From: Pseudocolwellia agarivorans
GTDB lineage: Bacteria; Pseudomonadota; Gammaproteobacteria; Enterobacterales; Alteromonadaceae
Assembly (NCBI RefSeq): GCF_002000085.1
Contig: NZ_MUZU01000011.1
Location: forward strand, 62,001-126,000
Direction: 5' to 3'
DNA length: 64,000 nucleotides
Shown: in pieces, positions 8,537-18,031 of the stretch
How the letters are laid out: every line of letters begins with the position of its first letter
Numbering within the stretch: position 1 is the first letter of the stretch
Notes under the pieces: generated by a model
Told to the model about the DNA's origin: nothing
Database searches by the model: none
The model's input: the letters and a program-made list of their open reading frames with translations, nothing else
Program-made: the position numbers and the translations under genes

Positions 8537-9694
8537 TTATGCAGGAATTAAGCTTGCACCTTCTTCAGCTGAACAGACAAACACACTAGGTGCTAGGCCT
8601 GTTTTCGCTTCATACTGGCTTTCAACTGCAGCAATTACAGCGTTTACGCTCTCGTTAGGAACAAGTGAAACAACGCAACCACCAAAACCACCACCTGTCA
8701 TACGTACCCCACCTTTATCACCAACAGCTGTTTTCATAATATCAACTAAAGTATCTATTTCAGATACAGTAATGTCGAAATCGTCACGCATTGACGCATG
8801 CGACTCTGCCATTAATTGTTGTAGAACAGGCATATTATTTTCTTTTAATGCTTGAGCGGCAGCAACTGTACGATCATTTTCTGTAATAACATGCTTTGCA
8901 CGTTTTGCGGTGATTGGGTCTAACTCGTCTTTTCTGCTGTTAAATGTTTCTATGCTTACGTCACGTAATGCTTTAACACCAAAAAATTCTGCGGCTGCTT
9001 CACACTGTTCACGGCGTGTATTGTATTCGCTGTCAACTAAACCACGTTTTTTGTTTGAGTTAACAATAACAATTGAAACACCTTTAGGAATTGAAACAGC
9101 TGATGTTTCAAGGCTACGACAGTCGATAAGTAACGCGTGATCTTTTTTAGCTTCAGCTGAAATTAACTGGTCCATAATGCCGCAGTTACAACCAACAAAT
9201 TGGTTTTCTGCTTCTTGACCATTTAATGCGATGTCTTGTTGGCTAATGTCTAAATTAAATAACGCTTTAAATGTTTGACCAATAACAACTTCAAGTGCTG
9301 CAGAAGAACTTAAACCTGCGCCTTGAGGAACATTACCACTTACTGCAATGTCGGCACCTTTGAAGTTATATCCACGGAGTTGTAAATGTTTAACAACGCC
9401 ACGAATATAGTTTGCCCAACCTTTATCAACGGGTTCAATCGGTTGTGTTAAATCAAAGCTGTCTTGCTCGCCTTGATAATCAACAGATACAACGCGAACT
9501 ATGTTGTCTTCACGCGTGTTAGCTACTACTACGGTTTGGTAATTAATAGCACAAGGTAATACAAAACCATCGTTGTAATCAGTATGTTCACCAATTAAAT
9601 TTACACGGCCTGGTGCTTGTATTTTATGGCTACCAGAGTAACCAAATGTTTGTTCAAAAGTCGTTACTACGCTTTCTAATAATTCTATCGACAT
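8537..9694 (-). CDS. galK: Galactokinase
   Basis: A 385-residue GHMP kinase, the usual galactokinase length. It has the galactokinase signature [17 protein letters not shown] near residue 30, the ATP-binding GHMP motif [15 protein letters not shown] near residue 125 and the C-terminal GGGFGGCVV. It phosphorylates galactose at C1 with ATP, the first step of the Leloir pathway in the cytoplasm. It is 66 bp downstream of galT on the same strand, and both sit downstream of the TGTAAACGTTTACA operator. In this locus it would consume galactose freed from carrageenan-type oligosaccharides by the GH110 and GH2 enzymes. Confidence 0.97.
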   Translation of the reverse strand: MSIELLESVVTTFEQTFGYSGSHKIQAPGRVNLIGEHTDYNDGFVLPCAINYQTVVVANTREDNIVRVVSVDYQGEQDSFDLTQPIEPVDKGWANYIRGVVKHLQLRGYNFKGADIAVSGNVPQGAGLSSSAALEVVIGQTFKALFNLDISQQDIALNGQEAENQFVGCNCGIMDQLISAEAKKDHALLIDCRSLETSAVSIPKGVSIVIVNSNKKRGLVDSEYNTRREQCEAAAEFFGVKALRDVSIETFNSRKDELDPITAKRAKHVITENDRTVAAAQALKENNMPVLQQLMAESHASMRDDFDITVSEIDTLVDIMKTAVGDKGGVRMTGGGFGGCVVSLVPNESVNAVIAAVESQYEAKTGLAPSVFVCSAEEGASLIPA

Positions 9695-9760
9695 TGTTTA
9701 TCTACCATTCAATCAATTAAATTTATCATTGTGTTTTAAAGTTTTTATTTTAGTCTTGCT

Positions 9761-10813
9761 TTATTTTTCACTTAAATAGTGAACATCGCTTACTGCTCTT
9801 AGTTTTTCAGCGGCTTGCTCTGCGGTTAAATCACGTTGTGATTCAGCCATCATTTCGTAACCTACCATGAACTTACGTACAGTCGCAGAACGTAAAAGTG
9901 GTGGATAAAATAAGGCATGCAATTGCCAATGTTCTATGTCGCTACCATCTTTAAAGTATGGTGCGTAATGCCACCCCATTGAGTAAGGGAATGAACATTT
10001 GAATAAGTTGTCGTAACGGCTGGTTAATAATTTAAGCGCTAGTGCTAAATCATCTTTTTGTGCGTCGTTTAATTCTTCAAAACGCTTAACGTGCGCTTTA
10101 GGCATTAACATGGTTTCGAAAGGCCAAGCTGCCCAATAAGGTACAACGGCGATCCAGTATTCTGTGTCTACAACAGTGCGGCTACCATCAGCCATTTCAG
10201 CTTTTACGGTATCAAGTAATACGTTAGTGCCGTGTTTTTCGTAGTATTCCAGCATACATTTGTTTTTGTTGAATACTTCGTTTGGTAAGAAGCTGTTTGC
10301 CCAAACTTGGCCGTGTGGATGTGGTTGAGAACACCCCATTACTTCGCCTTTGTTTTCGAATACTTGTATCCAAGGATAATCTTCTTTTAAGCTATCTATT
10401 TGTTCTACCCAAGTGTCTACAACGCCACGAATAGCTTGTGTAGAAAGCTCTGGTAAGGTTTTGCTGTGGTCGGGTGAATAACAAATAACACGACTTAAAC
10501 CACGCGCACTTTGGCTAGTAAATACATTGTTTTCGCTGGCTGGTGAGTCTGGTGTGTCTTGTGTTAGTGCTGCAAAGTCGTTAGTGAATACGAATGTTCC
10601 GGTGTAGTTTGTATTTTTGTCACCTGAAATACGGTCGTTGCCAGGACACAAGAAACAGTCTTCAACATAGCTTGGTAGTTTAGTATCTGAAACTTCTTCA
10701 TCTTTACCTTGCCATGGTCTTTTAGCTCTATGTGGAGAAACTAAAACCCATTGCCCTGTAAGTGGGTTATAACGGCGATGTGGATGTTCAGTAGGGTCAA
10801 ATTCAATAGTCAT
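9761..10813 (-). CDS. galT: Galactose-1-phosphate uridylyltransferase
   Basis: A 350-residue protein of the GalT class I family. It has zinc-site text DCFLCPGN, the active-site motif PHPHGQVWA that carries the nucleophilic His, and [12 protein letters not shown] just before it. It exchanges UMP between UDP-glucose and galactose-1-phosphate. It is the first gene of the galT-galK-symporter unit; a perfect operator palindrome lies 41-54 bp upstream of its ATG. galE and galM are not in the window. Confidence 0.97.
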   Translation of the reverse strand: MTIEFDPTEHPHRRYNPLTGQWVLVSPHRAKRPWQGKDEEVSDTKLPSYVEDCFLCPGNDRISGDKNTNYTGTFVFTNDFAALTQDTPDSPASENNVFTSQSARGLSRVICYSPDHSKTLPELSTQAIRGVVDTWVEQIDSLKEDYPWIQVFENKGEVMGCSQPHPHGQVWANSFLPNEVFNKNKCMLEYYEKHGTNVLLDTVKAEMADGSRTVVDTEYWIAVVPYWAAWPFETMLMPKAHVKRFEELNDAQKDDLALALKLLTSRYDNLFKCSFPYSMGWHYAPYFKDGSDIEHWQLHALFYPPLLRSATVRKFMVGYEMMAESQRDLTAEQAAEKLRAVSDVHYLSEK

Positions 10814-10853
10814 TATTTAAAAGATCCATTACAAGTTTAATAATAAATATTAA

Positions 10854-10867
10854 TGTAAACGTTTACA
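10854..10867. promoter_or_regulatory. GalR-type operator TGTAAACGTTTACA
   Basis: A perfect 14-bp palindrome in the divergent region between galT and the GalR-like gene. It resembles the E. coli GalR/GalS operator pattern with central AACGTT. The same motif recurs at 10961 and 43037. Confidence 0.8.
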
Positions 10868-10960
10868 CCTTTCAATGCAACACTTAAATTTTAAAATTGT
10901 ATACGTTGATTAAAGCTAGAGAAAATGACAATATTGTGACACCTTGATGTTTTTATAAAA

Positions 10961-10974
10961 TGTAAACATTTACA
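10961..10974. promoter_or_regulatory. GalR-type operator abutting the regulator's start codon
   Basis: TGTAAACATTTACA differs by one base from the perfect palindrome. It ends one base before the ATG at 10976. A bound repressor would cover the initiation region, so autoregulation is likely. No Shine-Dalgarno fits between the site and the ATG. Confidence 0.7.
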
Positions 10975-10975
10975 T

Positions 10976-11992
10976 ATGCCAACAATTAAAGATGTTGCAC
11001 GTATTGCTGGAGTGAGCGTTGCAACTGTTTCTAGGGTTGTAAATAACGCCCCAAAAGTCAGCGAAAAAGCCAAAGCAAAAGTTAATAAAGTGATGGAAGA
11101 TTTGGGCTATACCCCAAATGCGAACGCACGTGCTTTAGTTATGCAGAAAAGTACAACTATGGGTGTGGTTATTCCTGACTTAACCGATCCATTTTTTGCT
11201 TCGTTAGCTAATGGTGTGGAAGAAGCCGCCAGAGAAAACAAAATGCAGTTATTATTAAGTACCGGCATGATAGACGCAGAATCTGAACGCAAAGCCATTA
11301 CGTTATTAATAGAGCAACAATGCGATGTATTGGTTGTGCACAGTAAAAAGTTAAGTGATGAAGAAATTATAAAGTTTGCTCAAAAGAAGCCTGGGCTAGT
11401 ACTAATTGACCGATATATTAAAGAAATAGGCAATCGCTGTGTATGGTTAGACAACCTTGAAGGAGGCAAAACCGCTGCTCGTCATTTGTTATCTTTAAAA
11501 CACACTGAGTTTGCCTGTATATCAAGTAAGTACAAAATAGATGATCCTGAATTACGAACAAACGGTTTTCAAAGCGAAATTGAAAAAGCCGGTTATTTGT
11601 TAGATAAAGATTTAGTTGAATACGGTGATCCTAATTTACAAGGTGGTGAAATAGCGACGCAAAAACTTTTATCAACAGGTAAAAAATTTACGGCTATTTT
11701 TGTGTATAACGATGCGATGGCGATTGGTGCAATTTCAACTTTAGAGAATAATGGCTTTAACGTGCCTAACGATATTTCGGTACTTGGGTTTGATGATGTG
11801 CTGTTGTCTCGCTATTCACGCCCTAAGCTCTCTACCCTGCACTATCCTATTAAAGATATGGCGATTCAGGCGGCCAATATTGCATTAGCGGCAGTGTCTA
11901 ATAAAACCGAAGAAAGCTCAAAAAACAATGAGTATAAATACATCCCTATTATTGTAAAACGCGAGTCAACGTCTACTAAAAAAGCCACTTAG
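10976..11992 (+). CDS. LacI/GalR-family repressor of galactose genes
   Basis: A 338-residue LacI-family regulator. Its N-terminal helix-turn-helix (TIKDVARIAGVSVATVSRVV) has the same recognition-helix text as E. coli GalR (VSVATVSRV). The hinge NANARALV and a periplasmic-binding-protein-like effector domain follow. It is divergent from galT-galK-symporter, with two matching palindromes in the shared region, so it very probably represses that unit and itself, with galactose or a derivative as inducer. A third matching site at 43037 suggests that it also controls the cytochrome fusion gene. The start is the ATG overlapping the operator edge, without a Shine-Dalgarno. Confidence 0.9.
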   Translation: MPTIKDVARIAGVSVATVSRVVNNAPKVSEKAKAKVNKVMEDLGYTPNANARALVMQKSTTMGVVIPDLTDPFFASLANGVEEAARENKMQLLLSTGMIDAESERKAITLLIEQQCDVLVVHSKKLSDEEIIKFAQKKPGLVLIDRYIKEIGNRCVWLDNLEGGKTAARHLLSLKHTEFACISSKYKIDDPELRTNGFQSEIEKAGYLLDKDLVEYGDPNLQGGEIATQKLLSTGKKFTAIFVYNDAMAIGAISTLENNGFNVPNDISVLGFDDVLLSRYSRPKLSTLHYPIKDMAIQAANIALAAVSNKTEESSKNNEYKYIPIIVKRESTSTKKAT

Positions 11993-12025
11993 CTTTATTA
12001 ACCTAGTTATCAGGTTAAGTAACTT

Positions 12026-12068
12026 GGCATAAAATTAAAGAGCTACTGTTGCCCTTTAATTTTATGCC
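12026..12068. terminator. Long hairpin after the GalR-like gene
   Basis: GGCATAAAATTAAAG (12026-12040) pairs perfectly with CTTTAATTTTATGCC (12054-12068) around a 13-nt loop. It lacks a strong T run on the plus strand, so termination is probable but not certain. Confidence 0.6.
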
Positions 12069-12069
12069 C

Positions 12070-12249
12070 CTACACTATACCAAGTTGTAGAAGTTGATCT
12101 GCACTTGTGATGGTGTCGAAGTTATATTGAATACTCCCCTTACTTGCTTTGCCTTCGCTGTAACTCTTGGTAGTTCCTATGGTGGTATCAATTTCACCTA
12201 AAAAATTTAAACCACTCACTAAAATGTATTTATTACGCCATACGGTCAT
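12070..12249 (-). pseudogene. Possible gene remnant or small ORF (59 codons)
   Basis: The frame begins MTVWRNKYILVSG and ends TSADQLLQLGIV. It stays open upstream of the ATG into the operator region and has no ribosome site. Its amino-acid use looks protein-like, not random, which suggests the 3' end of a decayed gene. I do not recognise the family. Together with the hairpin and operator it accounts for most of the 386 bp between the GalR-like gene and GH110. Confidence 0.3.
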
Positions 12250-12290
12250 AGAAAGTAATAATTTATTACATATAGCAACCCTCTTAAAGG

Positions 12291-12304
12291 GGATAGCGCT
12301 TTAC
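12291..12304. promoter_or_regulatory. GGATAGCGCT half-palindrome operator upstream of GH110
   Basis: GGATAGCGCTTTAC has a perfect left half and centre of the recurring GGATAGCGCTATCC motif and a degenerate right half. It lies about 75 bp before the GH110 ATG. Confidence 0.6.
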
Positions 12305-12378
12305 TTGATTTTCAAAATAAGTCATATTACATAAGCTAGTTTAGCAGTACTATAATAAATATTAATGGATAAAAAACT

Positions 12379-14196
12379 ATGAAGAAAATTCTCTTATACA
12401 TTGTTAGCGTAAGTATGACGCTCAGTGTTTCAATAGCACAAGCGCGTGTTATTAATGTAGCGGAGCACGGTATTGTGCCGGGTAAAGACATTACTTTTAC
12501 ATTAAACCGTTTAATTGATGAAATAAAAGAGGAAGAAGATGTCACTTTGTTTTTTCCTAAAGGACAATACGACTTTTACCCTGAAAATGCTGTTGAAAAG
12601 TATCGCGATGTTGCCAACCACGATAATGGTTTAAAGCGTATGGGCTTTCCTTTATATAACAGTAAAGGTTTAACGATTGACGGTAATGATTCGTTATTTA
12701 TGTTTCATGGTCGTGTTGTTCCTTTTACGTTAGAAAGCACGGAAAACGTTACCCTTAAAAACTTTAAAATTGATTTTATTCGCTCTTTTCATGCTGAGCT
12801 AACAATTGTTGAACGTGATGTAAAAAAGAAAACATTTGTGGCAACCATTGATAGTAAGAAATATCCTTACCTGATTAAAAATAATCAAATTTTCTTCGAC
12901 CGTTTTGATCAACTAGACCCTATTGGTTCAAATATTGTTTTTGATCCTAAAACAAAGTCGCCTGTATTTAATACACGTAAATATAACATCAATGGTTTAA
13001 ACACTAAGGTGACTCAACTGAGTGATAACCGTTTAAAATTTGAAAATTTAGGTAAAAGCACACCACCACCTATTGATAATGTACTGGTTGCTTACGGCAT
13101 ACATCCAACAAGTCGTTTAGTACCAGGCATTCATATCACTAATTCTAAAAACGTTAAACTACAAGATATTACGGTATTTGATGCAGGCGGAATGGCGTTA
13201 ATAGTAGAACGTACTGAAAATATTCACCTGAACCGTTTTAACGTAACGTCAGGCGATGATCGCATGGTGGCAACACGTGCCGATGCTACACACTTTGTTG
13301 GCTGTAAAGGTACTATCCTTATGGAAAACAGCTTATTAGAACATATGCTAGACGATGGTATTAATGTACATGGCGCTTATGTAAATGTAGATAGCTACTT
13401 AGGTGACAAACAATTTATTGCGTCTATTAGTCACTTTCAGCAAATGGGTTTAGTGTTTGGTGAAGCAGGCGACAAAGTTGCAATATTGTCTCGTGAAACT
13501 GTTTTACCTTTCTTTGAAACAAGCATTACACAAGTAAAAAAAATAAACGAAAAACGTTTTATTATTACGTTAGCTGATGTTCCTGCTGAAATGCCGAAAG
13601 GCCCATTATCAATGGAAAACTTAACGTGGAATCCTGATCTTGTTATGCGTAATAACACCATTAGAGAAAACCGTGCGCGTAGTGTACTAGTTACAACTAA
13701 AGGTAAAGTGCTTATTGAGAACAATTACTTTAACTCTCAAATGCACGGTATTTTAATCGAAGGCGATAATAAAAAATGGTATGAATCAGGCGCAGTACAA
13801 GATGTAACTATTCGCAATAATACCTTTGTAAATAGTGGTTTTGGTGGAGGTGCGGCATATCCGTTATACGCCTCTCCTATGCTAACGCCACAACAACGAG
13901 TAGGTGAAGGTTTTTATCATAAAAACATAAACTTTACGGGTAATACGTTAGAAAGCTTTAACGGTTTGATTGCGTTTTCACGCTCTGTTGATGGTTTAAA
14001 TATTTCAAACAATACGATTAACAAAAGCACAGGTTATCCTAATAACCTTGATTATCCTGCGATTGATTTACATTATTCAAACGATGTAAACATAGAGAAA
14101 AACAAAGCGAATGGCTTTGATGAAGCATTAAAAATTAATAAGTCAGCCGATACATCAAAAGTGTCAGTTGAAAAAAATAAGGGTTTTATGTTTTAG
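12379..14196 (+). CDS. GH110-family alpha-1,3-galactosidase
   Basis: A 605-residue secreted protein with a signal peptide ending near SIAQA-R. The body is a right-handed parallel beta-helix: repeated NVTLKNFKI, NVKLQDITV and NIHLNRFNV strands. The stretches RADATHFVGCKG and LDDGINVHGAYV (about residues 302-335) are typical of GH110. Family members remove terminal alpha-1,3-linked galactose, and marine ones act on carrageenan-type oligosaccharide ends. Here it would release galactose (after desulfation) for GalK/GalT. It has its own promoter region with a GGATAGCGCT operator half site and is followed by hairpins. The family call is from remembered motifs; linkage specificity is inferred. Confidence 0.8.
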   Translation: MKKILLYIVSVSMTLSVSIAQARVINVAEHGIVPGKDITFTLNRLIDEIKEEEDVTLFFPKGQYDFYPENAVEKYRDVANHDNGLKRMGFPLYNSKGLTIDGNDSLFMFHGRVVPFTLESTENVTLKNFKIDFIRSFHAELTIVERDVKKKTFVATIDSKKYPYLIKNNQIFFDRFDQLDPIGSNIVFDPKTKSPVFNTRKYNINGLNTKVTQLSDNRLKFENLGKSTPPPIDNVLVAYGIHPTSRLVPGIHITNSKNVKLQDITVFDAGGMALIVERTENIHLNRFNVTSGDDRMVATRADATHFVGCKGTILMENSLLEHMLDDGINVHGAYVNVDSYLGDKQFIASISHFQQMGLVFGEAGDKVAILSRETVLPFFETSITQVKKINEKRFIITLADVPAEMPKGPLSMENLTWNPDLVMRNNTIRENRARSVLVTTKGKVLIENNYFNSQMHGILIEGDNKKWYESGAVQDVTIRNNTFVNSGFGGGAAYPLYASPMLTPQQRVGEGFYHKNINFTGNTLESFNGLIAFSRSVDGLNISNNTINKSTGYPNNLDYPAIDLHYSNDVNIEKNKANGFDEALKINKSADTSKVSVEKNKGFMF

Positions 14197-14202
14197 ACCC
14201 TT

Positions 14203-14240
14203 GATACGGTATTTGTGGTCTCCCCCCCTTGTACCGTATC
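14203..14240. terminator. Hairpin after the GH110 gene
   Basis: GATACGGTA (14203-14211) pairs with TACCGTATC (14232-14240). It follows the GH110 stop codon by a few bases. The loop holds a seven-C run and a T-rich stretch follows the stem. Confidence 0.65.
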
Positions 14241-14323
14241 CCCTCCTTTCTTTTTCATCAATAAATATCCCAAATACGAATTAAATATCTATAAATGATC
14301 AATTGGTTATTGCGATTGGTATT

Positions 14324-14350
14324 ATAGAGCCCACACAGGTAAGGCTCTAT
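14324..14350. terminator. Hairpin after the second LacI gene
   Basis: ATAGAGCC (14324-14331) and GGCTCTAT (14343-14350) form a stem just beyond the 3' end of the convergent LacI gene. Its T-tracts are modest. Confidence 0.6.
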
Positions 14351-14381
14351 TTATAAAGAATGAATGGTGGAATACAGGTAA

Positions 14382-15377
14382 CTATTGAACCGAAAGGCGC
14401 TCTGTTAAAGTAGGCATAAATAAGTGAGTTTTACTTTCATCTTGCTCACTGTTATTTGTTAATTGCATTGAAAGATTAGTTGCGTACATCGCCATTTTAC
14501 CAATAGGATACTTCATGGTGGTTAGCTTAGGTCGACAAACATTTGCGATGATAATATCATCAAATCCTACAACAGAAACATCATTAGGTACGTTATACCC
14601 TCGCTCGAATAAAGCGTTTATTGCGCCTATACCTACAGAGTCGTTAAAACAAATAAGTGCGGTAAAGTCGATTTCTCTATCAAGTAATTCGTAAACTGCT
14701 TTTTCTCCAGCTTCCATACCGGCATTATTATAAATAATATTCTCTTCGGGTAACTCTAAACCTTTAGTGGCTAAGGCTTGTCTTATACCCACTATACGAT
14801 CGATAGGATCACTTATTTTTAAATGACTCATTATGACCGCAAATTTTTCATGGCCTTTATTGACCAAATATTCTGCTATTTGACGACCACCAGATACATT
14901 GTCTAACCAAATACAACGACTTGCAATTTCAGGTATAAATCGATTAACAAGTACAAGGCCTTTAATTTCTTTTGCCCATTTGATTAAGGTTTTATCATCA
15001 GTAAATTTACTGTGTAAAATAATATTTTGGCAACCTTGCTCTAAAAATGAATCAATAAGATCTTGTTCTATTTTAGGGTCGTTGTGCGTATTACCCATCA
15101 GTACTTTATATTTAGCTTTATATGCAGCTTCTTCAGCACCGATAGCAAGCGCACCAAAAAATGGAGAAGAAATATTAGGTACAATAATACCCACAATTTC
15201 AGTTTTATTACTGGCAAGAGCACGAGCATTTGTGTTGGGTCTGTACCCCATTTTTTTAATGATTTTTTTTACATGCGCACGACACTTATCACCGACTTTG
15301 CCCTCACCTCGAACAACTCTCGACACTGTCGCTGGAGAAACTCCTGCTTTATCTGCAACATCCTGCAATGTAACCAT
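14382..15377 (-). CDS. LacI-family regulator, candidate for the GGATAGCGCTATCC sites
   Basis: The start is the ATG at 15377 (MVTLQDVADKAG), preceded by AGAGG at proper spacing; the upstream in-frame extension is not LacI-like. The 331-residue product has the LacI helix-turn-helix (VSPATVSRVVRGEGKV), the hinge NTNARALASNKT and a sugar-binding effector domain (VGIIVPNISSPFFGALAIG). Its recognition helix differs from the GalR-like protein, so a different operator is expected. LacI relatives that bind AGCGCT-centred palindromes are known (for example CelR/BglR types). That makes this gene the obvious candidate for the seven GGATAGCGCTATCC-like sites. The gene lies downstream of a GPH symporter gene on the same strand. 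Confidence 0.88.
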   Translation of the reverse strand: MVTLQDVADKAGVSPATVSRVVRGEGKVGDKCRAHVKKIIKKMGYRPNTNARALASNKTEIVGIIVPNISSPFFGALAIGAEEAAYKAKYKVLMGNTHNDPKIEQDLIDSFLEQGCQNIILHSKFTDDKTLIKWAKEIKGLVLVNRFIPEIASRCIWLDNVSGGRQIAEYLVNKGHEKFAVIMSHLKISDPIDRIVGIRQALATKGLELPEENIIYNNAGMEAGEKAVYELLDREIDFTALICFNDSVGIGAINALFERGYNVPNDVSVVGFDDIIIANVCRPKLTTMKYPIGKMAMYATNLSMQLTNNSEQDESKTHLFMPTLTERLSVQ

Positions 15378-15642
15378 ACAAACCTCTACCCATTTTTGCC
15401 AAATCTTACGCCAAGTCAACACTCGACAAAGTATTATCCCTAATAATAGAAACGTATACAATTCAAATATATAAAACAGCTATGTTTATATTAATATAAT
15501 AACTATATAGATTATACATACCCATTAACGTATCATTATTTTTATTTATTTAACAATAAAAACAAGTTGTTATCAAAATAAACTGCTTATCACTAATTAA
15601 ATTAACTTTGTATGCAATCTACTGCATTTACATACAATTAAT
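15378..15642 (-). other. Upstream region of the second LacI gene with a nested inverted repeat
   Basis: 265 bp between the GPH symporter stop and the LacI start. TTGTATG (15608-15614) and CATACAA (15631-15637) flank ATGCA-N6-TGCAT (15612-15627). This may be an operator or a weak transcript end. No GCGC-centred site is present here. Confidence 0.4.
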
Positions 15643-16986
15643 TTATATTTTAATTTTTTTAATAATAATAAATGCCGTTAAACTCGATAACACAGTACCA
15701 AACGTTAATATAACTCGCATACTTAATAAGGTATCAGGTGTTTGAGGATTAATTGCATTTGCGTCAAATCCTATTAAATTAAGGGCTAAACCGCTGCATA
15801 TAACAGCAATTGCACTGCCTAGCTTTCCACCCAATGTATGAATAGAAATAAAACTGCCCTTTCGGTCTAATTGTGTTTCTTTTCTGTTAGCTTCGCTTAA
15901 ATCAGCAATCATTGAAGGAATAATAACAAACATAGATAGCCATACTGACGAACTGAGTACGGCGTCGAAAGGCAATAACCATTCATTTCCAGGAGTGAAA
16001 ATAAACCATTTGCATAACCCACCCAACATAGTGAACAGAAATACAATTTCTAAGGTTTTTTTATTACCAAACCTTTTTGCCGTTAGTGTAATTAAAGGTA
16101 TAGCGATAAATCCCATAGCTGAATAAGAGCTGGATAAAACGCCTTTCCAAAAAGCCCCTTCAACAACATCGCCGCCAAACATGTAATAAACAATGAGGTA
16201 GTAATCCATCGACGCAGAAAAACCTGAAATGCAGGTTTGACACAAAACCACTAGCATTAATAAACCAAAATTTGTATTTCCAAGAACACAAGCTAACGAC
16301 GCTTGAAGCGCACGCAGTCGACTCACTTTAGGTGTTGCTTTTATGTTTTGTTTTAACGGTAATTTTGAATCCTTTAATAGCCAAACCGGAAACATGCCTA
16401 ACAGCGCGATAAGTACACAACCTATAAACCAGCCCACCACTTTAATACCTAATAATAAGGAACCAAATAAAGACAGCTGCGCTAACGGAAAAGCCCAATG
16501 GTAGAGAATTGAACAAACTTTATTATAGTAAGCAATGAATCCAAGCGTGCGTGTTCGCTGGTAACTATCCTCAGATACTTCATACATTAAGCTGGTTAGT
16601 GGAATAATATAAACACTAGAAAACAACTGAAAAATAAGGGCTAGCAAAAAAATATAAGTAAGAATTTTTTCTTGTGGTAAATCACTTGGGATCATCCACA
16701 ACAAACCATAAGAGACACCACAAACAAGTGCGGCAGTTATTAATAAAGGATCACGCGTGCCACGTGTTCGATACATTGAATCAGATAGTTGACCAATAAA
16801 CGGCCCTAAAAATAAAGCAATGAATAACGGAATAGTAATACTTAAACTCAGTAAAAAAGGATCAACACCCAATGTCATTTGAAAAAATGGCGTAGCTAAT
16901 ATCCATATGCCATTTCGCATAAAGAAAACAGAAATATTACCAAAACCTAATGCATTAACTTTGGATAAGCTGACTTGATTTGAAAT
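15643..16986 (-). CDS. GPH-type (MFS) sugar:cation symporter with apparent ATT start
   Basis: A polytopic membrane protein with about 12 hydrophobic segments and the MFS/GPH loop GPFIGQLSDSMYRTRGTRDP near the N-terminus. An ATG at 16920 exists but has no ribosome site and would cut into the first helix. The frame continues upstream with family-like text (LSKVNALGFGNISVFF). It contains no ATG, GTG or TTG before the stop, but an ATT at 16986 follows GGAAAGG by seven bases. I therefore place the start there (447 residues), with moderate confidence. Family members import oligosaccharides or uronides with a cation. Next to the LacI gene and the TonB receptor it would carry carrageenan oligosaccharides or galactosides across the inner membrane. 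Confidence 0.7.
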   Translation of the reverse strand: MSNQVSLSKVNALGFGNISVFFMRNGIWILATPFFQMTLGVDPFLLSLSITIPLFIALFLGPFIGQLSDSMYRTRGTRDPLLITAALVCGVSYGLLWMIPSDLPQEKILTYIFLLALIFQLFSSVYIIPLTSLMYEVSEDSYQRTRTLGFIAYYNKVCSILYHWAFPLAQLSLFGSLLLGIKVVGWFIGCVLIALLGMFPVWLLKDSKLPLKQNIKATPKVSRLRALQASLACVLGNTNFGLLMLVVLCQTCISGFSASMDYYLIVYYMFGGDVVEGAFWKGVLSSSYSAMGFIAIPLITLTAKRFGNKKTLEIVFLFTMLGGLCKWFIFTPGNEWLLPFDAVLSSSVWLSMFVIIPSMIADLSEANRKETQLDRKGSFISIHTLGGKLGSAIAVICSGLALNLIGFDANAINPQTPDTLLSMRVILTFGTVLSSLTAFIIIKKIKI

Positions 16987-17073
16987 TGTTATATCCTTTC
17001 CTTTAAGCTTAAATTAACAACAAGGTCAATAAACTATTTATTAACCTTATTTATAAAATTACCATTACTTAAG

Positions 17074-17226
17074 CTATTTACTGGCCAAATATGTTACTCG
17101 ATCATTCGCCCATATGTGTTTTGTACGTTGCTTAGTAAAATCAACATCACCTTTTTTAGGCTGTTTCCAATCATTTTTCATGACTGTGTTAAATGTAAAA
17201 TGTAAAACATTTAACTTTGTGTACAT
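17074..17226 (-). pseudogene. Possible gene remnant or small ORF (50 codons)
   Basis: The frame opens MYTKLNVLHF, contains NDWKQPKKGDVDF and ends VTYLASK. The second half looks like the C-terminus of a real protein, but there is no ribosome site and no further upstream domain. It may be the tail of a gene lost in the remodelling of this locus. Family unknown. Confidence 0.3.
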
Positions 17227-17328
17227 CGTAATAACATTGAGCATTTATCAGTAATCAATTGATTATAAAGAAAATAAATTTATTTTATTATATTTTATCG
17301 CTAAGGCTAAAAATACAAAACTCACATT

Positions 17329-17338
17329 CCCCCCCCCC
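17329..17338. repeat. Ten-cytosine homopolymer
   Basis: A run of ten C in a very AT-rich intergenic region, 62 bp from the 17400 operator. Such tracts are prone to length change in replication. Confidence 0.7.
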
Positions 17339-17399
17339 TAAATACTCATATTAAAAATAACACAAACTAAAAATTAGTAAATCAATAAAACAAATTTTA

Positions 17400-17413
17400 G
17401 GATAGCGCTACCT
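17400..17413. promoter_or_regulatory. GGATAGCGCT operator, distal site of the TonB receptor gene
   Basis: GGATAGCGCTACCT: perfect left half, near-perfect right half of the GGATAGCGCTATCC palindrome. Confidence 0.65.
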
Positions 17414-18017
17414 CTCATATTTATTTTAGTCAAAAAAATATAAAAATAATAAAAATGCAACGAATACAATAAGCTTATATTCAATAAAAAAGTCACTATC
17501 AGCTCTTATATCATTAGCTTTATTAACAAGTTTAAAAATCTGCAAACTTTACAGCTACAGTAGGGTTAAGTATAAATAAATTATCAGGTAAGGGTTTTCC
17601 TGAATATGTGACTAAAAGTGATTAAGTTTGATATAAAAATGAAAAAGTAATAATTGTAAATAACAACTCATACTCTATGGCCACTAATACTACTCTTAAT
17701 CGTTATCGCTTTATTTCTCTATATTTTAAGCAATATTATAAACTTTTCACCTCCCTGCTTAACCATTACCTAATAAAACAATAAGACACTGTATTTAAAA
17801 GATAAAAAAACACAACTCAAATATTAAAGTACTTTTTCATCAATAAAACAAAAGACGATTTGGCTGTAATATAATCACATTAAAGTTAATCTTTCTCTAA
17901 AAACCTTTCATTTTTTTAATAATATTCAGTTCTTTCATTCGTATTTTCATATAACTTTTTTATTTATTAAGCGCAAAACTATTGCAATATCTTCTTTTAT
18001 TGCTTAAATTAATAAAA

Positions 18018-18031
18018 GGAAAGCGCTATCC
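18018..18031. promoter_or_regulatory. GGAAAGCGCTATCC operator, proximal site of the TonB receptor gene
   Basis: One base from the perfect palindrome. It is 123 bp before the receptor ATG, a position fitting a repressor site at or just upstream of the promoter. Confidence 0.7.

Noticed and set aside
8600-14000. Several antisense frames longer than 60 codons inside galK, the LacI gene and GH110
   Set aside because: They are shadows of well-supported genes and show no ribosome sites or family text.
17198-17212. AAATGT-AAA-ACATTT as a GalR operator before the GPH symporter
   Set aside because: The centre and spacing do not match TGTAAACGTTTACA; kept only as a note in the intergenic description.
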